A stretch of 64,000 nucleotides of DNA from Alkalihalobacillus sp. FSL W8-0930. Its GTDB lineage: Bacteria > Bacillota > Bacilli > Bacillales > Bacillaceae_D. A program made the position numbers and the translations under genes. Positions 52,830 through 62,167 of this stretch are shown here, one piece after another (position 1 is the stretch's first letter; every line of letters begins with the position of its first letter). The notes below the pieces were generated by a model, which saw only the letters and a program-made list of their open reading frames with translations, was not told the DNA's origin and did no database searches. Where the stretch lies: contig CP150183.1 of assembly GCA_037965595.1 (NCBI GenBank), positions 1,178,001 through 1,242,000 of the forward strand. The letters run 5' to 3'.

Positions 52830-53975
52830 GTGGAACCATGGATGTTTATTAGTTTTATGGTGATTGTTGGAGCGGCATTAGGTGGAATCACCAATGCACT
52901 CGCGATACGGATGTTATTTAAACCACACCAGGCATATTACGTAGGGAAGTGGAAGGTTCCATTTACTCCTGGTCTGATTCCAAAACGACATAAAGAAATT
53001 GCTGTTCAATTAGGGGAAATGGTTGGAACCTACCTCCTTACAGCAGAAGGCCTTGAGAAGCAAATCAAACAGTCTGCCTTTAAACAGGGAGTGTCTGATT
53101 GGCTGGAAGCAGAAGTAACAAAAGCGATAAACAGCGAGCAATCGTTAGAAGCATATGTTGAACAAACCATTGGAGTTCAGAACCTAGAAGAGGTTTTATA
53201 TAATCGAACAGATCGCATCATTGAAACAGGGATTAGCCGCTTCTTAGCTAATAATGAAGAGAAAATGATTGTTGAATTAATGCCCGAGGCGCTTGTTGAT
53301 CGGGTGGAAGGCTATCTGCCGGAGCTTTCTCAAGCGGTGTTATCTAAGGCAAAAGATTATTTTGAAAGTGCAGAAGGAAAAGAAAAGCTAAGTGGAATGA
53401 TTGAAGAGTTCCTAGATCATAAGGGTCGATTAGGTAGCATGATTTCGATGTTTATGGGGAATGAGAGACTCGTTGATAAGGTGCAGCCTGAGATTTTACG
53501 ATTTTTACAAAACGAGCGAACAACCCAATTATTAAGTGAGTTGCTTGAAAAAGAATGGGGCAAATTGAAAGCACGTCCTCTGGGTGAGCTTCATGCATTT
53601 ATTAATGAAGAAAAAGTCAGCCACTTTTTAAGTCAGCTTGTAAAAGATAAAACGCCAGTCCTTCGTTCCATAACTGCACCGTTAAATACTTGGATGCCAG
53701 GTTATGAGGATCGAATCACACAGACATGGATCCCTAACGTAACGGATGCGTTCATCGGTATTGCGAGCAAGCAGATTGGTCACTTCTTAAAAGCATTCCA
53801 AATTGAACAGGTGATTAGCAATCAAGTTCTTGCTTTTTCAACGAAATATCTAGAGGAACTTGTAATGTCTGTTGCTAGTAAGGAACTAAAATTAATTACG
53901 TATTTAGGCGCCCTAATTGGTGGTGTAGTAGGATTGTTCCAGGGATTATTTGTTCTACTTATCAATTCCTTATAA
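52830..53975 (+). CDS. yheB: YheB, DUF445 membrane protein
   Basis: 381 residues: an N-terminal helix with GAALGGITNALAIRMLFKPH, a long helical middle with the PFTPGLIPKRHKEIA motif near 45, and a C-terminal membrane helix (LGALIGGVVGLFQGLFVLLI). B. subtilis YheB belongs to this family; function unknown. GTG at 52830 has AAGGAG eight bases upstream. yheA follows, as in B. subtilis. Confidence 0.9.
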   Translation: MEPWMFISFMVIVGAALGGITNALAIRMLFKPHQAYYVGKWKVPFTPGLIPKRHKEIAVQLGEMVGTYLLTAEGLEKQIKQSAFKQGVSDWLEAEVTKAINSEQSLEAYVEQTIGVQNLEEVLYNRTDRIIETGISRFLANNEEKMIVELMPEALVDRVEGYLPELSQAVLSKAKDYFESAEGKEKLSGMIEEFLDHKGRLGSMISMFMGNERLVDKVQPEILRFLQNERTTQLLSELLEKEWGKLKARPLGELHAFINEEKVSHFLSQLVKDKTPVLRSITAPLNTWMPGYEDRITQTWIPNVTDAFIGIASKQIGHFLKAFQIEQVISNQVLAFSTKYLEELVMSVASKELKLITYLGALIGGVVGLFQGLFVLLINSL

Positions 53976-54063
53976 GTTTTTTTCAATGGATCGCATGTCT
54001 TTCCGTGAATTCTTACTCTGAACATGTTATAGTCGGGTAGACAATTAAGAGGGGGAATTAACC

Positions 54064-54414
54064 GTGGCACAACTTCAAGACAAAGCGCAAGAACTAAAGC
54101 AAGCACTAGCAGAGAGTGAAGAGTTCAAATCACTTCAATCCCTGCACAATCAAATCAACGAAGATGAGATTGCTAAAAAAATGTTGGACAACTTCCGTCA
54201 ACTGCAGCTTGAGCTTCAACAGAAGCAAATGCAAGGTATTCAAATTTCGGAAGAAGAAGCACAACAAGCACAACAGCAGTTTGAACTTGTTCAACAGCAC
54301 GAACTGATCTCTAAATTAATGGAAGCCGAGCAACAGCTTAGCGTAATCATTGGAGACATTAACAAAGTCATCACTGAGCCATTAGAAGAAATTTACGGTA
54401 CACCAGAACAATAA
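54064..54414 (+). CDS. yheA: YheA, YlbF/YmcA-superfamily protein
   Basis: 116 residues, all helical: ELKQALAESEEFKSLQ and the Gln-rich middle ISEEEAQQAQQQFELVQQH are typical of the DUF964/Com_YlbF group. YlbF and YmcA act with YaaT in RNA processing and development; YheA itself is uncharacterised. It starts with GTG at 54064 after GAGGGGG. A terminator follows. Confidence 0.92.
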   Translation: MAQLQDKAQELKQALAESEEFKSLQSLHNQINEDEIAKKMLDNFRQLQLELQQKQMQGIQISEEEAQQAQQQFELVQQHELISKLMEAEQQLSVIIGDINKVITEPLEEIYGTPEQ

Positions 54415-54424
54415 GTTAGAAAAG

Positions 54425-54454
54425 ATCCCTCCCGAGAAATCGGAGGGATTTTTT
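54425..54454 (+). terminator. Terminator of yheA
   Basis: ATCCCTCC pairs with GGAGGGAT, then six T. Confidence 0.85.
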
Positions 54455-54571
54455 GTGCTTTCTAGACATTCGAGTTCTGATGGAGGACGGGACTACATAT
54501 GCTAAATCAGATACGACGAGCCTCCTAAGAGACACCAATGGAGAATACAACTAGAGGGGAAGAAGGCATGT

Positions 54572-55432
54572 ATGACGTATACTTTTTTAGCAGTAAACAT
54601 TGATGGTGCTCTACTCAAATCAAACTCAAAACTAAGTAAATCCACCAGGCAGTCCATGGATTACTTAACGAAAAAAGGAGTAGACATCGCCTTAGTCACG
54701 TCTAGACCTTATCTATCTGCACAAAAAATTGCAAAGAGCTTAAAAATTGATGGCTATTTAATTGCACATGATGGAGCGTACGTGAGTGAGACGAAAAAGA
54801 AAAAGCTCATGTCTAAAGAAATCCCAGAAGCAAGTGTAATGAATATGATGGAAGCCCTTGAGCGCTTTCGCTGCCGAACTCATTTAATGTATGAGACACA
54901 TGCGGTGACGAGCAAGGAAAAGCAAAAAAATCAGCTCATTGCAAAGATGACACTTGGTGCAACCGATCAATTATACTATCCGTTAACGTACGTCGATTCG
55001 TTATATAATTATGTAATGGATGAGGGGCAAGGTCCTCTAACAATGCAAATTCAATTTGAATCCTCAATCCAGCGAAAACAAGCACTCGACTTACTAACTG
55101 AACAAAACGCGGACGTTCGAGTGAAGCGCCTTGGTAAAGACCGCTTGTCCATTGTTTCTTCTGATGTGTCAAAGGCAAAAGCTCTTCAATGGCTTTGTCA
55201 TCGCAAAGGTGTAAGCAACGACGAGTTAATTACAATTGGTGCCTTTGAAGAAGACATCGAAATGATGCAAATGGCAGGGCTCGGTGTGGCAATGGGAAAT
55301 GCACCAAAACCACTAAAGGATAAAGCAAATTGGATCACGCGCTCTGTTGATGAGGACGGGGTTTCGTATATGATCCATGAAGTATTCAGAAAGCAGCTGC
55401 GTATCAATTTAGATCGACACAGTCTCAAATAG
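54572..55432 (+). CDS. yhaX: YhaX, Cof-type HAD phosphatase
   Basis: 286 residues, close to B. subtilis YhaX. HAD motifs: motif I is altered, NIDGALL in place of the usual D-x-D-G-T, motif II VTSRPY, and the C-terminal motif with IGAFEEDIEMMQMAGLGVAMGNA. The first Asp of motif I is replaced by Asn (AVNIDGA), so the usual nucleophile is missing. B. subtilis yhaX is a mother-cell gene; I did not find a convincing SigE promoter. AGAAGG lies five bases before the ATG. Confidence 0.85.
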   Translation: MTYTFLAVNIDGALLKSNSKLSKSTRQSMDYLTKKGVDIALVTSRPYLSAQKIAKSLKIDGYLIAHDGAYVSETKKKKLMSKEIPEASVMNMMEALERFRCRTHLMYETHAVTSKEKQKNQLIAKMTLGATDQLYYPLTYVDSLYNYVMDEGQGPLTMQIQFESSIQRKQALDLLTEQNADVRVKRLGKDRLSIVSSDVSKAKALQWLCHRKGVSNDELITIGAFEEDIEMMQMAGLGVAMGNAPKPLKDKANWITRSVDEDGVSYMIHEVFRKQLRINLDRHSLK

Positions 55433-55515
55433 GAGGCTGTGTTTTTTTTCCGAGTATGTTCGAATGCACCAATTGGGCATGGGTGAATAGACTAAGAAAA
55501 AAGGAGGCGATTGCC

Positions 55516-55890
55516 ATGGATCAGCAAGCTACTTATCAGCAGCAGATGAAGGAAATGTGTGAGCAACATATAAATCAAGCCGTGAGCATGCAAGCAAATG
55601 GAATGAATTATGAAGGTGTCGTAGAAATGGTTGATGACAACCACGTCTACATGATGATGCCAGTAGATGAACAAGGACAATTTATGAGCATGTATGAAGT
55701 AATGGCAGGAATGCAGCAAGAGCAACAGCCGCAACAACAGCAACAAATGATGAACGGTCAAGAACGGTATGGATATCCATATCAGCCGTACTATCCAGGA
55801 TATTATCCATACTATCCACGCCCACGCCCATACGGCTGGAGACGCTTAGTATTCCCGCTTGCGGCATTAACGGCATTGGCTATTTTATAG
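55516..55890 (+). CDS. Gln/Tyr/Pro-rich small protein, possible coat protein
   Basis: 124 residues. The first 70 are a small mixed domain (YEGVVEMVDDNHVYMMMPV), followed by a Gln run (QQEQQPQQQQQ) and a Tyr/Pro-rich stretch (YPYQPYYPGYYPYYPRPRPY), with a hydrophobic end LVFPLAALTALAIL. Composition suggests a spore coat or surface protein, but no family is recognised. AAGGAGG lies eight bases before the ATG at 55516. Confidence 0.7.
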   Translation: MDQQATYQQQMKEMCEQHINQAVSMQANGMNYEGVVEMVDDNHVYMMMPVDEQGQFMSMYEVMAGMQQEQQPQQQQQMMNGQERYGYPYQPYYPGYYPYYPRPRPYGWRRLVFPLAALTALAIL

Positions 55891-55946
55891 AGAGAAAGGG
55901 GAAACCAGCCGGAGTGGGCTGGTTTTTTTGTGCGGTGCGGTGGGGA

Positions 55947-56106
55947 TTGACGGAGAGTGTGGCGGAGTATCGACGGGGAGCAGGGTGGAATCGACGAAGA
56001 GAGGGCGGAATCGACGAAGAGAAGATGGAATCGACGAAGAGAAGGTGGAATCGACGAAGAGAGGATTGAATCGACGGAGAGAGAAGAGAAACAACGGAGA
56101 AAGGAT
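55947..56106. repeat. Second 20-bp tandem array, about 8 units
   Basis: Six clear units in 20-base register from 55987 (GGAATCGACGAAGAGAGGGC and variants) and about two degenerate units to the left. The unit is the same as in the 17-unit array at 18621, same orientation. It sits between two convergent genes and ends 25 bases from the NERD gene stop. Confidence 0.85.
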
Positions 56107-56130
56107 GGATCCTAAAAGAGAGAAAGCCCA

Positions 56131-57093
56131 TTAATTTTTATTACTCAATGTAAAGGGCAAAGGGATATGATACACATGTCCTCTGTTTTTACCAGTAGTA
56201 TGCAGGTTAAGTTGATTAAGATGATACTTTGTAGCAGAAGGACTTTTTATGTTAAGAAAGAACCTTGCTTGCTCATTTGTAATCGTGGGGCCAAAGAGAA
56301 GGGCATAGTCCTGGAGGGTGGCAATATGTGCAGAGCTTGATTGATATGCACAATGTGCGCAGGTCCATTTACGGTAGCGAGGTTCGCGCGTCATAACGAG
56401 TTTGCTGCATTTGGGACAGTGAACGCCGGTCCGGATGGAAGGAGGGGCAACGTTATATTTTTGCAGAAGATTAAGCTGAGGTGGTTGATGAGATTGTTTG
56501 AGTACATTACCAATTTGGTTCATTTGATTAGTGGTCAAACATTCTTTCCTTGTACTTTGTACATACTGTCTGAGCTTAGAAGGCAAAGCCTCTGCATGAA
56601 TCACTTTCTGAGAAGAGGTATTCAGAATGGTTTGAGGTGAGCTGTACACAACAAAGTAACTGATGGGGAGGGTCGGCCAGCCTTGCCTAATGAGAAATTG
56701 TTCTAGTTCGATCTTTTGACGCGAGGCCTGCAGGAGCGGATTGGGTATTCGCTCTTCCACTTGATGAAGAGTTCGCAACACTTGATGATTTTCATCGTTA
56801 AAAGTAATTCTTCCCTGATAATTTTTTACTTCTAATATGACTAATCCACACCTGGAAAGTAAAAGTGTATCAAGTTGAAAGTAAGTATAAGAGTCTGTAG
56901 ATAACCTGAGATCATGCAGAATCAGAAAATCATCAAGCTGATTTAAATAATAATCAAGTGAGCGTTCTCCGCTATAACCACTTTTCCACTTTTTAAGGTC
57001 AGCCTCAACCATCTCATTTGAATTAACCACCCTTCGCACTAGGGCTTCAAGCCCCAATAACTGTAGGGGGATTCCTCGGGTTTTAATATTCAT
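56131..57093 (-). CDS. NERD domain protein with C-terminal zinc ribbon
   Basis: 320 residues. The nuclease-related domain (about 35-150) shows GYSGERSLDYYL, FQLDTLLLS and VILEVKNYQG, i.e. the D and E-x-K residues of a restriction-endonuclease-like fold. Near residue 222 a zinc ribbon has CPKC...CAHC, followed by a C-terminal helical region that may bind DNA. Role unknown; DNA processing is plausible. The binding site AAGGAGG lies 13 bases before the ATG, unusually far, so a later start is possible. Confidence 0.78.
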   Translation of the reverse strand: MNIKTRGIPLQLLGLEALVRRVVNSNEMVEADLKKWKSGYSGERSLDYYLNQLDDFLILHDLRLSTDSYTYFQLDTLLLSRCGLVILEVKNYQGRITFNDENHQVLRTLHQVEERIPNPLLQASRQKIELEQFLIRQGWPTLPISYFVVYSSPQTILNTSSQKVIHAEALPSKLRQYVQSTRKECLTTNQMNQIGNVLKQSHQPPQLNLLQKYNVAPPSIRTGVHCPKCSKLVMTREPRYRKWTCAHCAYQSSSAHIATLQDYALLFGPTITNEQARFFLNIKSPSATKYHLNQLNLHTTGKNRGHVYHIPLPFTLSNKN

Positions 57094-57301
57094 TTATCCA
57101 GTCATTCCTCCTTTCAACAAATTCTTCTGCAGAAACACCAGAGTTTCCTCCTAAACCACGCATGGTTCATGTAAATGTTGTGGTACAATTCGTAAAAAGT
57201 CATCGAAACTCGCGATCGGTGGGGGAATGGGTTAAAATAGGTAGATATAGCTATTATATGATTAAATGATATAAGGTTTGTTGAAAAAGGAGGACATACA
57301 C

Positions 57302-57985
57302 ATGGAACAATATTTAGTTTATCTTGTAGAAGATGAAGAAAACTTATCAGCTGTACTTCGAGCTTATTTAGAGAAAGAAAATTGGAACGTAAAGGTATTT
57401 GATAATGGAAATGATGCGCTTGAGGCGATTGAGGACAAGCCTCATTTGTGGATTTTAGATATTATGCTGCCTGGAACAGATGGGTATCAGCTACTTAAGG
57501 CCATTAAAGAAAAAGAAGATCGTCCGGTTATCTTCATTTCTGCTCGTGATCAGGATCTTGATCGTGTATTAGGACTTGAAATGGGTAGTGATGATTATCT
57601 ATCTAAGCCATTCCTTCCACAGGAGTTAATTATCCGTGCGAAAAAGATTTTGAATCGCATCTATGGCACATCTACACAGGAACAGAAAAAGATTGAGCTT
57701 AATCAATATTTAATTGATCCGATTGGCCGTACGGTTACAGATACATTAGCGACTGGTGAAGAACTCGTAGATTTAACAACAAAAGAAATGGACTTAATTC
57801 TTCTTTTAACAGGGGATATTGGTAAAGCATTCTCTCGTGAGAAGATTATTGAGTTTGTTTGGGGCGAAAATTATTTCGGTTCTGAACGTGCGGTTGATGA
57901 TGTTGTTCGCCGAGTTCGCAAAAAAATGAATCGAATTCATCTTGAAACACTTTATGGATATGGGTACAGGATCCTATCCTCATGA
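57302..57985 (+). CDS. cssR: CssR, secretion-stress response regulator
   Basis: 227 residues, OmpR/PhoB type: receiver with phospho-accepting Asp53 in LWILDIMLPG and Lys in YLSKPFLP, winged helix ending LETLYGYGYRILSS. From memory it is clearly closest to B. subtilis CssR, which activates htrA/htrB when misfolded proteins accumulate at the membrane-wall interface. AAAGGAGG lies nine bases before the ATG. It overlaps cssS by four bases (ATGA). Confidence 0.88.
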   Translation: MEQYLVYLVEDEENLSAVLRAYLEKENWNVKVFDNGNDALEAIEDKPHLWILDIMLPGTDGYQLLKAIKEKEDRPVIFISARDQDLDRVLGLEMGSDDYLSKPFLPQELIIRAKKILNRIYGTSTQEQKKIELNQYLIDPIGRTVTDTLATGEELVDLTTKEMDLILLLTGDIGKAFSREKIIEFVWGENYFGSERAVDDVVRRVRKKMNRIHLETLYGYGYRILSS

Positions 57986-59403
57986 TAAAGGTTAATCTGA
58001 CACAGCGGATATGGCTTGCTTTCATATCGCTTATTCTGCTGGTTGGACTATCTATTGCGATTGTTTATCCGTTATCGATAAAAGGAACGTTAACGGAAGA
58101 AACCTATCGAATGATTGAGCAAATTCAGGCTCAAAACATTAATAGTCCTACGGATTTTAATCCTCCAGCGAATCAATATGAATTTATTGATGCACAGAAT
58201 CAGTCAAGAGCTGTAAGTCATTTTGTTTATCCTGAGTCCATTAGTCAGCAATATGGCTCGCCACCACCAAATGAATTATACGTAGAAATGGTGACAAATG
58301 CTGTGAATCAAGAGCCGCAGCGAGGCAGGTACGAAATTCAATTTGGTGATGCTACCATTTTTTACGTGATTAGCCAGGTAAAGAACCCGGAAACAAATGA
58401 ATCTGGTTATTTGATTTCCTATATGTTTGACGAATACCGTAATTCGATGGTGGATCGTTTGTGGGAACGTCTACTCTATTTGCTGATGCTTACGAGTGTG
58501 TTAGCCCTTTTACCAGCGATTTGGCTAAAGTACTATTTACAGCAGCCTTTAACGATTCTTGGAAATCACCTTGATCAAATTGCAAACAGGGACTGGCAGG
58601 AGCCTCTGCAATTGGAGGGCGATGAAGACTTTGAACGCTTGTCAACTCAGTTTGAACGAATGCGGTCAAACTTAAATAGCTACGACCGGGCACAGAAAAC
58701 GTTCATCCAGCATACATCGCATGAATTAAAGACACCCATTATGGTGATCAAAAGCTATGCGCAATCTGTTAAGGATGGAATTATGCCTAAGGAAAGTCTT
58801 GAACAGACGATGGAAGTCATTACGGAAGAAGCAAATCGGATGGAGCGACGAGTCATTGAAATGCTCTACTTTACAAAGCTTGAGCAAATGAAACAGAACC
58901 AGCTCAACCGAAGCACCTTTGCGTTTGGTGGTCTCGCTTACCAGATTGAGGAGCGCTTCCGGTATCAGCGTGAGGATGTAACCATTCATGTTGTGTCTCC
59001 AGAGGTCGAAATTAATGGAGATTTAGATCAGCTTGAAGTCCTCCTTGAAAACTTAGTTGAAAATGCTTTACGTTATGCAGATAACAACATTTGGATTTCG
59101 GCAGAACCATATACAACAGGTGTGACCATTAGTGTCGAGAACGATGGTGAGCCGATCGATGACAATGAGATTAAAGAGTTGTTTAAGCCATTTTATAAAG
59201 GAAACAAAGGGAAGTTTGGTCTTGGTTTAGCGATTGTGAAGCAAATTGCAGAACTTCATCACGGATCACCTCGGGTCGAGAACACAGACAAGGGCGTACG
59301 CTTTGTGATCACCATCCCAAATGAGACCTATGAAGAGTTAGTAGATACGGCATCAAAGCCTAAAAAAAGAGATCGTAAAAAAGAGAAAAAGTCAGATCAA
59401 TAA
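57982..59403 (+). CDS. cssS: CssS, secretion-stress sensor kinase
   Basis: 473 residues: membrane helices at about 10-30 and 165-185 enclose a 130-residue external sensor; then HAMP, the phospho-His in TSHELKTP near residue 246, and the ATPase boxes NALRYADN, KGNKGKFGLGLAIVKQ. The C-terminus is basic (KPKKRDRKKEKKSD). It senses secretion stress and phosphorylates CssR. Translationally coupled to cssR. Confidence 0.88.
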   Translation: MIKVNLTQRIWLAFISLILLVGLSIAIVYPLSIKGTLTEETYRMIEQIQAQNINSPTDFNPPANQYEFIDAQNQSRAVSHFVYPESISQQYGSPPPNELYVEMVTNAVNQEPQRGRYEIQFGDATIFYVISQVKNPETNESGYLISYMFDEYRNSMVDRLWERLLYLLMLTSVLALLPAIWLKYYLQQPLTILGNHLDQIANRDWQEPLQLEGDEDFERLSTQFERMRSNLNSYDRAQKTFIQHTSHELKTPIMVIKSYAQSVKDGIMPKESLEQTMEVITEEANRMERRVIEMLYFTKLEQMKQNQLNRSTFAFGGLAYQIEERFRYQREDVTIHVVSPEVEINGDLDQLEVLLENLVENALRYADNNIWISAEPYTTGVTISVENDGEPIDDNEIKELFKPFYKGNKGKFGLGLAIVKQIAELHHGSPRVENTDKGVRFVITIPNETYEELVDTASKPKKRDRKKEKKSDQ

Positions 59404-59437
59404 GAAGACCAGGGCATTGATGCTTTGGTCTTTTCTT
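59404..59437 (+). terminator. Terminator of cssRS
   Basis: AAGACCA pairs with TGGTCTT with an inner GCAT/ATGC stem, followed by T-rich bases. Confidence 0.65.
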
Positions 59438-59508
59438 GTATTTTTGGTGTAATGAGTAGTAGTTGGTATGGTATACTGACGTTGATGACAAGTTAAAGAG
59501 GTGACGGA

Positions 59509-60474
59509 ATGAGCAAAGGAATACGAAATTATCAGGTCGGAGAAAAGGTTGAAAGTTATTTTCTAATTAAGTCTTCTACAAAAAGCATTGCAAGTAACAG
59601 CAAGCCTTTTTTGACGTTAATTCTGAGTGATAAGACCGGTGATATTGAAACAAAGCTCTGGGGTGCCTCGCCTGATGATGAAGCAGCCTACGCGAGTAAA
59701 GCTTTAATCTATGTGCAAGGAGATTTAATCGATTATCGTGGACGTAATCAGTTGAAGCTATCAAGCATTCGCCCAGTTTCAGCTCTTGATAATGTGAAAA
59801 TTAGTGATTTTGTACGCTCCGCTCCTATTTCATCTGAGGAGATGCATGAAGAAATTACACAATTTATCTTTGAAATGAAAAATCCTAATATACAGCGTAT
59901 TACAAGACATCTAGTTAAGAAGTACCAGCAAGAGTTCTTAGAATCACCGGCGGCTACCCGTAATCACCATGAATTTGTCTCGGGTCTCGCTTATCATGTG
60001 GTGTCTATGCTAAGACTAGCAAAAAATCTATCAGAGCTTTATCCGAGCTTAGATACAGATCTACTGTATGCGGGTGTTATTTTGCACGACTTAGGTAAGG
60101 TTCGCGAACTTTCCGGCCCGATTGATACAAGCTATACCTTAGAAGGTAAATTGCTTGGTCATATTTCTATCATTTCAAATGAGATTGATGCGGCGGCCAG
60201 AGAGCTTAAGATTGAAGGGGAAGAAGTAACTGTGCTTCAGCACCTGGTCTTAAGTCACCATGGTAAGGGCGAGTGGGGGAGTCCTAAGGTTCCAATCATT
60301 CGTGAGGCAGAAGTCTTACATCTGATTGATAATGTAGATGCGAAGATTAATATGATGGACCGGGCGCTTGATCGAGTGATGCCTGGAGCCTTCTCTGAAC
60401 GTGTGATGCCACTTGAAAATCGTAGCTTTTACAAACCGAGCTTTCAAGCACCTCCACTAGACGAAAATAGCTAG
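59509..60474 (+). CDS. yhaM: YhaM, 3'-5' exoribonuclease
   Basis: 321 residues: N-terminal OB-fold (about 10-100, with [17 protein letters not shown]) and an HD domain with [16 protein letters not shown] and LHDLGKV near 193. YhaM trims RNA ends and single-stranded DNA in Mn2+-dependent fashion. AGAGGTG precedes the ATG. yhaL follows as in B. subtilis. Confidence 0.94.
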   Translation: MSKGIRNYQVGEKVESYFLIKSSTKSIASNSKPFLTLILSDKTGDIETKLWGASPDDEAAYASKALIYVQGDLIDYRGRNQLKLSSIRPVSALDNVKISDFVRSAPISSEEMHEEITQFIFEMKNPNIQRITRHLVKKYQQEFLESPAATRNHHEFVSGLAYHVVSMLRLAKNLSELYPSLDTDLLYAGVILHDLGKVRELSGPIDTSYTLEGKLLGHISIISNEIDAAARELKIEGEEVTVLQHLVLSHHGKGEWGSPKVPIIREAEVLHLIDNVDAKINMMDRALDRVMPGAFSERVMPLENRSFYKPSFQAPPLDENS

Positions 60475-60535
60475 TTCTATTCAATATCTCCCTCTCATAG
60501 AATCTAGTAAGTAGACAAGCGGGGGGAGAATTCGA

Positions 60536-60808
60536 ATGAGTGAACAGTTAAAACAAAAACTAGCCATCGCTTTTTTAGTTGTTTTAATAATCGTATTTAT
60601 CGCGACTCAAACAAATGTGTTGTCCGTTCTTGCACAAGAACCTTGGTGGGTATACGCTGTTATGCTTGGTGTTGTAATTAGTGGGTACTTTAGCCTTAAA
60701 TATCTTCTTGAAGATAAACGACAAGAGCAAGCATGGATTGAGCAAGAGGGTCACGTGTACATGGAACGTTTAGAAGAAGCAAGACAAAAGAAAGAAAGTA
60801 AATCATAA
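60536..60808 (+). CDS. yhaL: YhaL, sporulation membrane protein
   Basis: 90 residues: two hydrophobic helices (about 8-27 and 37-56) and the family signature WWVY...QAWIEQEGHVYMERLEEAR. B. subtilis YhaL is shorter (about 70) with one helix; the extra N-terminal helix here is an addition. GGGGGGAG lies upstream of the ATG. Terminator follows. Confidence 0.85.
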   Translation: MSEQLKQKLAIAFLVVLIIVFIATQTNVLSVLAQEPWWVYAVMLGVVISGYFSLKYLLEDKRQEQAWIEQEGHVYMERLEEARQKKESKS

Positions 60809-60810
60809 TG

Positions 60811-60841
60811 AAAAAAGGATGCCATCGCGGCATCCTTTTTT
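60811..60841. terminator. Bidirectional terminator between yhaL and prsA
   Basis: AAAAAAGGATGCC pairs with GGCATCCTTTTTT around ATCGC. Confidence 0.88.
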
Positions 60842-60847
60842 TCGTTA

Positions 60848-61792
60848 TTAACCTTGTGCTTCTTCTTCCTCTTCTTCAACAGGCTCCTCATCTGTTTGCT
60901 CAAAAGGAACTAAAAGATCTTCATAACGCGAATCCTCAATTTTAATATCCGATTCTTTTACAAGATCTGAGAAGACTTCAGATGGTGATTTTGACTTTTG
61001 TTGAATTAACGTTTCTTCAATATCGTCCGCATAATCCTCATACGAATCACGGCGCTCCAACACTTGAATGATATGGTAACCAAATTCAGATTGTACAGGC
61101 TCACTGATTTCATCAATATCTAAAGAGAAGGCTACTTCGTCAAATTCAGGAACCATTTGACCTTCACCGAAAAATCCAAGGTCTCCACCATTTGCTGCAG
61201 ATCCAGGGTCTGTTGAATTCTCTTCAGCCAGCTCAGCAAAGTCAGCACCATCGTCGAGTTGAGCTTTAAGATCATTTGCCTCATCCTCATCTTCTACTAA
61301 GATGTGACGCGCGTGAACTTGTGTAGGATAGCTCTCTGCTTGATCCTCGTACAATTGTTGCTTTTCTTCTTCAGTTACTTCTACACCTTCAGCCGTAAGC
61401 TTTTCAACAACAAGCTGAGGCTTAATGAACTCGTTAACGAGATCTTCTTTTGATTCAAGATTGACTTGGCCTTGGAGTTGAGCCGTAATCGCATTTAATA
61501 AATCTTCATCAGATTCTACGCCAAAGTTTTCTTTAAACTCATCGATCTCTTGGTCAATTTCCTCATCCGTTACACCAATGTCGTCTGCTTTATCATTTAA
61601 TAGCTTTAGTTGAATTAGAGAAAGTAAATTTTGTTCGCCAGCTGTCTCTTTTAGTGATTCAACGAACTCTGCCTCAGTGATATCTGTACCATTCACCGTA
61701 ACTACGGCATCTTCTGGGGCAGCTTCATTATTACAAGCTGAAAAAACCGCAATACTTGCTAATCCTGCAATCGCTACAATTGTTTTTTTCAT
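60848..61792 (-). CDS. prsA: PrsA, post-translocational foldase lipoprotein
   Basis: 314 residues: signal peptide with lipobox FSAC (Cys20), N-terminal helical domain with three EE/DE-rich segments, a parvulin PpiC domain at about 160-247 ([39 protein letters not shown]) and a C-terminal acidic tail ending EEEEEAQG. It folds exported proteins on the outer membrane face. ATG at 61792 has GAGGAG upstream. The tail is much more acidic than in B. subtilis, where PrsA ends basic. Confidence 0.94.
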   Translation of the reverse strand: MKKTIVAIAGLASIAVFSACNNEAAPEDAVVTVNGTDITEAEFVESLKETAGEQNLLSLIQLKLLNDKADDIGVTDEEIDQEIDEFKENFGVESDEDLLNAITAQLQGQVNLESKEDLVNEFIKPQLVVEKLTAEGVEVTEEEKQQLYEDQAESYPTQVHARHILVEDEDEANDLKAQLDDGADFAELAEENSTDPGSAANGGDLGFFGEGQMVPEFDEVAFSLDIDEISEPVQSEFGYHIIQVLERRDSYEDYADDIEETLIQQKSKSPSEVFSDLVKESDIKIEDSRYEDLLVPFEQTDEEPVEEEEEEAQG

Positions 61793-61945
61793 TACGTACA
61801 CTCCTCAAAGTTGTAATCTCATCACTATGGCTAACTTGTCCAACTTTATCAGCCATCAACACAACCCTTACTATACCATATTGAGGATATGAATAGAAAG
61901 TCATTCCAAAAAAACGATATTGGGCAAAAAAGGCTTTAGCCCAGT

Positions 61946-61972
61946 ACCAATTATGTAGTAGTGCATAGTATA
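61946..61972 (+). promoter_or_regulatory. SigK-like promoter of the YjcZ-type gene
   Basis: ACC at 61946-61948 and CATAGTATA (61964-61972) match the late mother-cell SigK pattern (mACm, about 15-16 bases, CATANNNTA), 67 bases before the start codon. Confidence 0.5.
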
Positions 61973-62039
61973 CATTAACAAAGCGCATGAAGGTCATTTA
62001 CTTCATGATGCTTTCTAAAGAATAAAGGAGGCGTTCATT

Positions 62040-62123
62040 ATGTCTGGTTACAATAATGGTTTTGCGTTAATCGTGGTGCTATTTATTCTTTTAGTGATCA
62101 TTGGAGCTTCATGGGTATACTAA
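62040..62123 (+). CDS. YjcZ-family tiny sporulation peptide
   Basis: 27 residues, with an N-terminal Gly/Asn/Tyr start and a single hydrophobic helix NGFALIVVLFILLVIIG, then ASWVY. This is the pattern of the YjcZ/tiny-TM Bacillus family of sporulation peptides. AAAGGAGG lies seven bases before the ATG and a strong terminator follows, so a real transcription unit is likely despite the size. Confidence 0.85.
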   Translation: MSGYNNGFALIVVLFILLVIIGASWVY

Positions 62124-62136
62124 GTTAGAAATCTAG

Positions 62137-62167
62137 AAAAGGTGAGGGGTTGCCCCCTCACCTTTTT
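62137..62167 (+). terminator. Terminator of the YjcZ-type gene
   Basis: AAAGGTGAGGGG pairs with CCCCTCACCTTT around four bases, followed by TT. It also overlaps the stop of the minus-strand small gene. Confidence 0.85.

Noticed and set aside
54475-54503. SigE-type promoter for yhaX (CATATGCT at 54496)
   Set aside because: The -10 fits, but the -35 position has no resemblance to the consensus.
55885-56134. Open frames on both strands across the second repeat array
   Set aside because: Same low-complexity translation of the 20-bp unit, no binding sites.
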